Positions 44,573 to 64,000 of a stretch of 64,000 nt of DNA are shown in pieces; within the stretch, counting starts at the first letter, position 1; every line of letters begins with the position of its first letter. Below the pieces are notes generated by a model. It saw nothing but the letters and a program-made list of their open reading frames with translations. It made no database searches and was not told where the DNA came from. This DNA is from Sitta carolinensis (taxonomy: Eukaryota > Chordata > Aves > Passeriformes > Sittidae): contig CM063288.1 of the NCBI GenBank assembly GCA_032173965.1, positions 15,418,501-15,482,500 on the forward strand, read 5' to 3'. A program made the position numbers and the translations under genes.

Positions 44573-47500
44573 CCAGGGGCCACCTTTCCCTTGTGACACT
44601 GAGAGGACTGGGACAAAGATTTGACCATCCTGGGGATGCCATGAAGCTGCCCACCTGCAGAGGCCAGATCTCTTTTCATCTCCACTTCTATGCCTTGATT
44701 TGGGAGAGTCAGAGCTGCCAGCCTCACAGCAAGGGAGGAAATCTGGCTCTTGCTGCTCCCCAGACTTGGGTGCTACTGCATCAGCCCTGCTCACCAGTGT
44801 GTGCCTCACATTGGGATTGTTGTAAGCTACCAAGGCTTCTGGCGTAAATCCCCTTCCTTGTGGGTCAGCCTGGAGGTGCCCCAGAAGGACACTGGGGTTC
44901 TACACTGCCAAAAGCATCTGTTTTTTTTAAAGGACAGTGGTCTCACTGGTTTGTGAATATCCTCTGTGAAGTGCACAACACAGCTCTTGTCTCTGGTGCG
45001 TTTTCCTGTTAGTTGCCCCTCTATCCAGCTGCTGGTCCAGAGCCCTCCTGCCCAGGGCCTGGGAAGGCCAGTACTGCAAATCCAGATTGTTTCTGAAAGA
45101 AAGCAGTTCCTAAGAGATAACTCATTGTCCCTCGGGCTCCAGGCTGGTGCCACTGGTCCTGCTGAGTTATGATGCCAAGCCACACATCTGCTTGGATATT
45201 GCTCCTAGGTGGGCATGACTGTCCTTCCCACTAGAGATGTGGGGCCCTGGAGCTGTATGAGGGCAGATGAGAGGCCTTGGCCAGTTACAGAATATCTTCC
45301 CAAGAGCTCTCCCTTCCAGTCCCTCTTTCAGAATCCTGAAAATCAATTTCCACGGAGCCAGGTCAGTTTTGGAGATTGCATCACTTTGCTTGGGCTGGGT
45401 GAGTGGGTTCCAAGCCAAACCCAAATGGTAGGTCACTGCTTAGCCCTCCTCTTGGCTCTGCCCTGTGGGGCCAAGGGCATTGTCAAGAGCACATGGCAAT
45501 ACACGGGCACAGTCACCTGGATGGATTTTGGTGCAAACAGGCACAAACCCCAGACGTGGACAAATGTTTCTGCAAGTGAAGGAGTAGGATGCTGCTTGTT
45601 GGCATCTCCAGCTCTGTGTGTGGCCATCCAGCCTCTTCCCTCAAAGCTGCAGGTCAAACCTGGCCAGTGAGTGACTGGCAAATGTCCCACAGCTGTCTGG
45701 AAGGATGGGGAGTGTTTGGGGGGAGCCAGAGGGATCTGATGCCACCACACACAACATCTCTCACTGCTTGCTTTTAATAGTGTTAATGCTACAGATGCTG
45801 CCCGTGCATTTCTGCCCAGACTGAGGGCTTTTCCCAGTTAAGCCTCACAACAGCCTTGTGAGGTAGGTGAGTGACACAGGTGGAGACCAAGCAAGGGGAC
45901 CCAGGTCAGTGTGCAGGCTCTCTTCCTCCCCTCTGATCTGGAGGTTTGGTTTATACCAAATTCATTTCCACATACTGTTACAAAATGCCTTCTGCTCCAG
46001 GCTGACAGCAGAGGGCCCTTCCTAAAGCACTATTCCTAGGGAAAAAAAATCCCTTCCCACTAACACATCTGGCATTGAAGTAACATGTTTGATTGAGGTT
46101 ATCCAAGTCCTCGCTCTGATTTCTATGGCTGAATTCCCATGCTCCAAACATGGCAAGGTAACTTTCCTGCTGAGAGTAATCCTGGCTCACCAGAGGAAGC
46201 TGAGCAGCTTCAGCTTCTGTGAGGGCAGAGATCTTCCATGTTTCTTTCAGGACAAAAATCAAATGCCTTTCTTGGAGCACAGCAGTTTCACCACTGAAGA
46301 CAGGAGGAAGCAGATCAAGCACCAATGTCAGGTAAAGTTTGCACCTTTTCACCCAAGTGTGGGCAGGCCATTCCCCAGAAACCAGCTGAACAAGGACAGA
46401 GGGAGCACTGAAGAAAAAGTAGGGCTCTCTTCAGGGCACGAGTGCTTAGCCCTCATCTTCAGTTCACAACATCTGTCTCTCAGATCACCCATGTCAGGAC
46501 AGGTAGTGTAGGCTCAGGCCAAGGAGGGATTAAAAAAAAGAATGATTTTAGAGCACTAGGGTTGAAAATAGACCAGTGTTGGAAATTTAAGCACAGAAGG
46601 TTCTTGGGCAGCAGGTTATACCAATCCCTTCAGGTCAAGACCAGGCATGGCATAAGCAGGGCAGCAGAGAAGAGTTCTTAGTCAAGAAAGGGGTTAATAA
46701 AACTTTCATGTGCCAAAGCTCAGCCAGACAGATGTGTGCACTGGCAAATGCCCTCCTGGCACACACAGCCATTGGTTTCCTGGGGATCTCACATGAAGTT
46801 CTGGCAAGTCCATTGTAGCACTGCTATTTTTGCACTTAGCAGAAGGAGGAAGACAGTAACAACCCATGTGTGGGCACAAGAGGTGGGGGACAAGGCACAA
46901 ACAAGTGTGAAGGATTCAGTAGTGTCCAGGTGAGGCAGAGAACTTACACTAAGCCAGGCAAAGCAGGGAGCCCTCCTGTCACCAGGAGTGCCAATGGAAT
47001 ATCTCTGCCTCAGTCCTGGTTGTAGGGAGCATTATGAAATACCAGCGATCAACACCTTTGCTCCAAAAAGCAACAAACAGGACCAAGAGGGCAGAGGAAA
47101 AGAAGGTAGCAGGCTCTGGAGAAGACCCAACGAATTAATTTAATAGCATTGCCCCACTTCAGAGGCTTGGGATTGCTCTTCATGGCTTTGCATTGGGACA
47201 CCATTTACATCTGTGGAGCAGCAGGAGATGTAACTGCACAGGTTAGTTTAAACAACAGATCCTCATTTAAGCAGTATCCAAAATACTGGGGCATGTCTTC
47301 ACTTCGGGGTTTTCAGAAGTGCCAAGAGACAGCCTGGCCTTGGAGGGGGATTCTGACACATACAGGTTACGAAGCAGAGTACTCTTCTGAGGTTCCCCCA
47401 TCAGCTTCAGCCTGCACAAAAGCAGCTGAAAGACAGGGCAGGAGCTCCAGCTACATATGGGCTTCCTGGAGAAGCAGGAGCCAAGATGAAGCCTTAGCCA

Positions 47501-48347
47501 CCAGACAGCCGTGACTTGCCAATGTGTTTAGTGTAACTTGGATCTCCTGGCTGGGACTGGGCAATGCCCTGTGTAATAAGGATTTGCCTGGCCAATCCCA
47601 GCAGTTGAGAAGGTGCTCTGAGAAGGAACGGGAAACAGAACAAGTGGAGCTGAGCTCCAAGGTACTGCCCTGGCACAGTCCCATTGCTTGGTACCACCAC
47701 AGCCCCACTGGATTCCAGAGAAGGTCTTGCCACACTTTGGGCTGCCATGGCACCACGCTGGGCTCAGTCCCTTTGCTCTGTAGGTGTGCACATTTATTGG
47801 CATTTCACCTAGAGGGACGATGACTACAGGTCCCCAAAACTACCTCTGTCTTCTGGGTCCTCTGAGACCAAGGCTGATACGATCTGTCAAGATTCCAGTT
47901 CTCCAATGCTGGTAATAGCTAGCTGCTCATGCCAGGATGCTTTACACTGCACATAACCTGGTGACACTGCCTGTCCCAAGCCATTCCATGTGCCGTCTGC
48001 CTCCTCCCTTCCATGGGGTACAGTATTTGCTTGCTACTGCTTCATCGGAGCCTTCATTGTTCTCCCCAGAAATAGCCTTTTTTTCCCCCAGCCCAGCATC
48101 TCATCATTCCTGCTAGGAGCCACTCTCCTTCTCAAGATGGGCTTGATGTCCACTAGGCCTGAACACCCCTTCGCCCCCCTGGTGCTCTGGGGTAGAAACC
48201 ACGCTCCTGAACTCTGGACCTCTCCCACCTTCCACAATCCCAGGGCCTATGGTGGCCCTGCCAGTTGGGGGCAGCTTTGTGGTCACTGCGGTTGAACATC
48301 AGGTTCTCCTTTTTCCTGCCCCGGGCCTCAGTCCCCTCCTTTGTGCT
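44573..48347. other. Convergent gap between BCS1L and RNF25
   Basis: BCS1L and RNF25 end towards each other here. An AATAAA at about 46694 (plus) could serve a long BCS1L 3' UTR. TTTATT at 47792-47797 (AATAAA on minus) is a good RNF25 polyadenylation candidate. A MIR-like remnant lies near 45840. No additional gene is supported. Confidence 0.55.
45835..45905 (+). mobile_element. MIR-like CORE-SINE remnant
   Basis: The phrase CCTCACAACAGCCTTGTGAG followed by GTAGGTGAGTGACACAGGTG and GAGACCAAGCAAGGG resembles the conserved MIR segment 'cctcacaacaaccctgtgaggtaggt'. MIRs are ancient in amniotes, so a degraded copy in a bird is plausible. Confidence 0.5.
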
Positions 48348-51300
48348 CTATTTCTCCATGTCATGGTGTTCCTCTTTCAAGTCCACAGTTTCTCTTGCTA
48401 GTGAGGGGTCTTCATGGCACAACTCCTTTCTTTCAGCCAAGGGAGCAGCCCTACTTCTACTGTGAGGCTTTGAAAACTCCTGGCTGTGCCGTCTGGCAGG
48501 TCTACGCTCTGGTCGCTGGCTGAAGACCCTGGGCCCCCTGGAGTTATGGAGTGAATGACAGGCTTCCTCTCCTGGTTCCTGCGAGCCACTGCACAGCTGC
48601 CTGCCCTGGCCTCTGGAGCCTGGCCTCTCCCCTCTGTGCCTCTCCCTCTTGCTCAGTTGCTCTCTGGGCACAGCAGACCTCTCAGGCCGCCCAGGTTCCA
48701 CCTTGGCCTCTGATGTCCCAGCTGGCTTGGGAGCCGAGGCTTGGCTGGGCAGCTGGGACACATCCACAGCACGGGCACTCACCGACAGCTCAGAGGCAGT
48801 GCCTGCTTGGCCTGGATGCACAGCAGCTGGAGGCTGAAAGAAAGAAGCCATTAGTTAAGAAAAGGACAGGGGTGTCCCACAGCAGATGACAGTGCTTGGT
48901 CCTGCAGCCCAGAGCCCCCTCAGCAGCTCTCTGCCCCCAGTGCCATACCGCCTGGAGGCTGATGAAATATCGGTTCCTCTCTGCCTCGGGGTCGATGATT
49001 CCCCTTTCTCTTGCTGTCTCTTGAAAATCAGGCGCAATTCTTCCTGGTGCTGCAGCACCTTGGCATCTGGCCTGTATGGCTCCTGAGCAGAAGAAAGCAA
49101 GGCAGGGTAAGGGCTCTCTCAACACCTAGCATAGATAGGCAGTGGCAGGGCTAGGACCTACTCCCCAAACCCTTCTTTGGACAGTGCCAGGCAGCCTGCT
49201 TCCTTCTGCCACACTGACCAGAAGATGCATGGGAAATCCCTGGAGAGAAGTCAAGCATCCCAGTGCAGACCCACTGTTTCTGCAGTTACTGCCTTGGGCC
49301 ATCCTGCTGTGGGGTCGTATGCAGAGTAGCTAACATCAGGTCACTTTCCTAACCTGATTGTACCCAGTGAGTGCAGGGATGTTTCCCATGGCAGAATCAC
49401 CTCTCCCTCAGCCCATCTGCTCAGCTCAGGGCTATACAACTGAACCTGCTCTCTGTGACCTGCCCTTTGGATGGGACATCTAGGAGGACCTGAGAGAGTG
49501 TGCATGCATTCATTCCTTATAATGTCCCAGCTGAAACTACCCAGTGAGATGGCACAGCTGGGCAGGTGAGCCCCCATTTCTTACCAGAGGGTGCTGGGGG
49601 GGCGGCGCTGCCTTCAGAGCACAGAGGTCATAGACCAGGGTCTCCCGGCAGACAGGGCACTGCACACCAACTTCCTGTGGGGAGGCAAGAGATGATAGCA
49701 AATCCTGTCAGTGATCCAGCTCACACACTGCCCCATAACCCCATCCTGGAAGTGGAACAGGGTGGACTTCTTCACTCTTCTGCCAAGGTAAGGAAGCCCA
49801 GAGGGGTTCCAGCAGCATGAAAGCAGCCTGGTGTCTCAACAACTGCTACGGAAGGTGTCTCCATATGAGGCATGCTGGGATTTGTGCTCCAGGAACTGAC
49901 TGCTTTACAAAGCACCCCTGTCAACACATATGGCTTCAGCCCTCAGCCTAGGATCTATTTTTTTCTGCTCCAAAGTGGAATTGTGTCAACTAGGCAGCAT
50001 CTCTTTGAAAGGGTTTGTAGGAAGGAGCCTTTGTTCCATGCTCAGCTGTGCTGTTTGCTCTGCAGCTGACAACTGTTCCAACACCTGCTAGGCAGGTTTT
50101 ATCACCCCAAAACACAGGTGACTGTGTGTACCCTGCTGCAACCCCCCACAGTTCAAGGACTAGGACTAGGGAAGAGCCCTTGGAGATAACTTAGTCTAAT
50201 CCCTAATGATTCTTAGCACAGGCTCCATGTCCCAAAGAGGGTGATACAGATATTACAAGGGTCTGTGCAGAGGACCAAGGAAGGAGGCCCAGTACCTGTT
50301 TGGGGGATGGTGCAAGGTGCTGCTCTCTCTCCTCCTGCTGCATGAGTATCTCCTCCTCCATGTGCTGGGCATAGCGGGCCAGACAGTGGGAATGGAAGTA
50401 GTGGTAGCACTGGGTTTTTGTGAAGGCTTCTTTCTCCTGTTAAGAGAAAAGGGCATCTTTGAAGGATTTCTAAGCAAAGAGTTGTGTAACCACCCAGCTG
50501 AGCTGAGTTTTCACTTCCATGTCAGTGGTATCCATGGGGAACTAGTGCTACTGCTGGCAGAGCCACCTAGCATCTTCTGTTGGGCTGCATCTCCACTCCC
50601 TCAGCAATTTCTGGGATGCTGCTTCTTGTTTCAAATGTTAGAAACACTCCTAATGTCAAGATGCAAAGATTTTATGACTGATTTCTCCGCATGTGTTCCT
50701 GTGTAACCAGCAATCTTCCCACCTGATGTTCTCCTTCCTAGGCAGGTGCTGACTTTCCTTGCAACCCCAGTAAGGCCTGCTTCCCTGTCCCCACAGACTT
50801 TAGCACCTGCATGGATCTGTTCAAGTCCCTCCTGACCACCTGTGTGCTGAACTCTAGGTGTAGCCAACACAAGGAAGCTGAAACGCACTATCTACTAAAC
50901 CCAGAGCCTATACTTCTTTGGAGATGCTCCAGCATCTCTTGCTGCCCCCCATGCCCATTTTCTGTAGAACATTATCTAGAGATTGATGGGAAGAGCAGCA
51001 TTTATTGCACTAGGAAGGAGAATGGGAGGCATGGGGCTGCTGGGGTGCATCTTGGTCTCAGGGTGATATCCCAGCATCAGACTTCCTGTTGTCTTGCCTC
51101 ACCTCCCAGTCAGTTTGTGGGGTCAGGAGACACATCCTACCTGGAATCCATAGAGGCAGATTACACACTGTCCTTGAGGAATATTGTTGTCAGTGAGGAT
51201 CTCCTTTCCTTTCTGTGAAAACATTAAAGCAAATGTTTTACTCACTGGCCTGCCCATGGGCTCAGGGATAACCCTCCCCTTGGGCAATCAGGGATCAGTG

Positions 51301-52693
51301 TCTGTGGCTGGGAACACCCAATCTCCTCACTCTCACCTCGATCAGTTCATAGAGCACCTCTGTCCCCAGCCTGGCTTCAGCAACACTTCTGAGGGTCTGG
51401 GAAATCCTACAGCAAAGCAGCAGAAACCCTTAACACAAATTTAGCTACACCTTTTTACTGTCCCACATACCTGCCATGATGACAAGAGGAAGAAAGACAG
51501 CACTGCCTTCAGGCTTTGCTTGGAGCACAGGATGGGCACACATGCACACACATATTCACATGCTGTCCTGGCTCCCCACAAGCCAGTGCACAGGAAGCCT
51601 TTGTTATGAAAGGACTTGCAGGAGCAGGTTTGCTGATGGCCTCAGCTTGAGCTCACCCAGCAGCCTCTGGTTTTGGTGAATCCCAGGTTTTGTTTATCTG
51701 AAGGCAGTCTCTGAGCAGGTTTGTTGGGAGCCACATCCTCTTGTAATGCTGGCAGGCACCAAGGTCTCTGCACGCATTCCACTGCGCCAAGGACTGAAGC
51801 TCAATGGCAGCAACAGGCTGCTCAAGGACTTGGATCAGTCCCACCTCTGTCAGGGCAGGACCAGCAACTTTTGAGGCCCCGGGGATTCAAATAACATTTC
51901 AGGGGGACCACAGGGGAACAAACACAAGGTGGGCGCCTCAATGTCAAATTCAGTGGCTCCTGAGAGATTTAGGACAAAATGATTTAGGGACCTGTATCCA
52001 TCTGTTAACCAGACATGGGAAGTCAGGTGAATTAGAGAAGGCTTGTCCATCAATTCTGCCTCCCGGATCTCTGGAGGAAAGGATCGTCACTCCCCATCCC
52101 CCTGGCACTCACTTTTGAATTTGCTCATCTGACAGTCCCCGCGGGTTCTTTATGGAGATCTCCGGAGCTTTATCAGGATACTAGGATAAAAGAGAAACCC
52201 AAAGCACAACAAGGAAGGTGGATAGGCCCGAGGCCCGGAGGTGTAGGGGCGCGGGGGGCGCGGGCAGCCTACCTGAGGGGGCACGGAGAGCACCAGGGTG
52301 AAGCGGACGTACTGGGAGTCCTGGTCCTGGGCCGTGGCGGGGTGCAGGGTGATGCTGATCTCCCAGGGCTCCCACCTGGAGAAGGGGCAGGTCGGGGTGA
52401 GGAGGGCGGCGCGGGGCCGGGCCGGGGATGGGGAACGCGGGACGTACCTGCCCAGGCCCCTCGCCACCTGCAGCTCCTCCAGGTAGATGGACTCCAGCAC
52501 CTCCACCTCCGGTGGCAGCGCCCTGCGGGAACCGACCAGGCGGGGCTCAGACGGCCCGGCGGGCTAGGGATGCGGGAAAGCAGGGGTGCGGGGACCGGGA
52601 AGGGTGCGGGCACGTCGGAAGGTACAGAGACTGGGGAAGTTACGGGGGCTGTTACCAGTCCGTCGCCTCCGCTCCCTCAGCGGCCGCCGCCAT
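48348..52693 (-). CDS. RNF25: RNF25 (AO7), RWD-RING E3 ubiquitin ligase (one frame break)
   Basis: Ten coding exons on the minus strand: 52656-52693 (ATG at 52693), 52448-52522, 52273-52375, 52113-52180, 51337-51406, 51141-51212, 50296-50436, 49585-49674, 48949-49082, 48348-48833. The N-terminal RWD domain includes EVEVLESIYLEELQV and WEPWEISITLHPA. The RING follows: CVIC, CYHYFHSHC and CPVC supply the zinc ligands; the human cysteine at the FHxHC x position is serine here but is not a ligand. A basic, low-complexity C-terminus follows. RNF25 works with UBE2D/E enzymes and is known in NF-kB signalling and in the ribosome-stalling response with RNF14. Exon 48949-49082 is one base short: KRQQEK and GIIDPEAERNRYFISL are in different frames around the C4 run at 49001-49004. 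With one added base the CDS would be 1278 nt, 425 aa (human 459). Confidence 0.95.
50165..50235 (-). mobile_element. Possible CR1 fragment in RNF25 intron
   Basis: CTTGGAGATAACTTAGTCTA followed by ATCCCT resembles the antisense of the CR1 3' end ('ggagatcatctagtccaacccc'). It is short and diverged. Confidence 0.4.
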
Positions 52694-52996
52694 CTCCCCG
52701 CTCGCCCCGGAAGCGGAAGCGGGGGCTCCGTTGCCAGGAGACGCCTCGGCGGCGGGGCCGGGGCGGGAGCTGAGCGGGGCGAGGCTCATCCCGCGGAGGG
52801 TTTGCTGCCGCCAGGACTCAGGACTTGTCTGCCTTGGAGCCGGTGGGCAGGAACAAAGCCTTGGGGCGGGAGGGGGTCACTCGCCCAGGGGAACGGGCGC
52901 CGGGTGCAGCCCCTGGGAGGGGAGGTGCCCGCGGCAGGGGAAACGTTGCTCCTCACTGGCCTCTGCCTCGGCAGCTCAGCGGCCCCGTCCTGAACG
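52694..52996. promoter_or_regulatory. Divergent RNF25/STK36 promoter with ETS and X-box-like motifs
   Basis: Only 303 bp separate the two start codons. The block is CpG-rich. CCCGGAAGCGGAAGCGG at about 52706-52722 contains two ETS/GABP-type GGAAG cores. GTTGCCAGGAGAC at 52730-52742 resembles an RFX X-box (GTTGCC half-site, 3-bp spacer, degenerate second half). CCTCTGCCTCGGCAG ending at 52974 is a plausible acceptor, so the STK36 ATG may be in exon 2. Confidence 0.65.

Positions 52997-64000
<11,004 letters not shown>

Overview
This window is vertebrate nuclear DNA, most likely from a bird. Exons are short with good splice sites, intergenic gaps are small, three CpG-island promoters are shared by divergent gene pairs, and the repeats are avian: CR1 LINE fragments and LTRs resembling those common in passerines and other Neoaves. 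No database search was possible; all gene names come from recognising the encoded proteins. The gene order USP37(-) CNOT9(+) PLCD4(+) ZNF142(-) BCS1L(+) RNF25(-) STK36(+) matches human 2q35, so this is a conserved synteny block rather than an accessory region or a novel gene cluster.

Layout. 179-4466: first three coding exons of USP37 (gene leaves the window on the left). 4860-5900: CpG island shared by USP37 and CNOT9. 5626-17622: CNOT9, 8 coding exons, 299 aa, intact. 17623-22472: CNOT9 3' UTR, then an isolated CpG island (19090-20010) and PLCD4 upstream sequence. 22473-28965: PLCD4, 15 coding exons, 753 aa, intact, with a U12-type AT-AC intron and three GGAT/ATCC microsatellites. 29732-39055: ZNF142, 8 coding exons and about forty C2H2 fingers. 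About 39370-39850: CpG promoter shared by ZNF142 and BCS1L. 40577-44572: BCS1L, 7 coding exons. 44573-48347: convergent gap. 48348-52693: RNF25, 10 coding exons. 52694-52996: 303-bp divergent promoter. 52997 to the right edge: STK36, 25 exons seen, gene continues.

The genes do not form a pathway. They are neighbours by ancient synteny: a deubiquitinase, a CCR4-NOT subunit, a phosphoinositide phospholipase C, a zinc-finger protein, a mitochondrial complex III assembly AAA ATPase, a RING E3 ligase and a Fused-family ciliary kinase.

Most notable: (i) complementary tetranucleotide arrays flank PLCD4 exons 3-4 and the U12 intron between them; (ii) five of the seven genes carry a break in an otherwise well-conserved reading frame (six in all: one in USP37, two in ZNF142, one each in BCS1L, RNF25 and STK36), which points first to residual indel errors in the assembly but needs checking; (iii) the broken USP37 exon also lacks about ten codons and lies 69 bp from an LTR; (iv) an X-box-like motif sits in the STK36/RNF25 promoter. 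I saw no undescribed multi-gene system and do not claim one.
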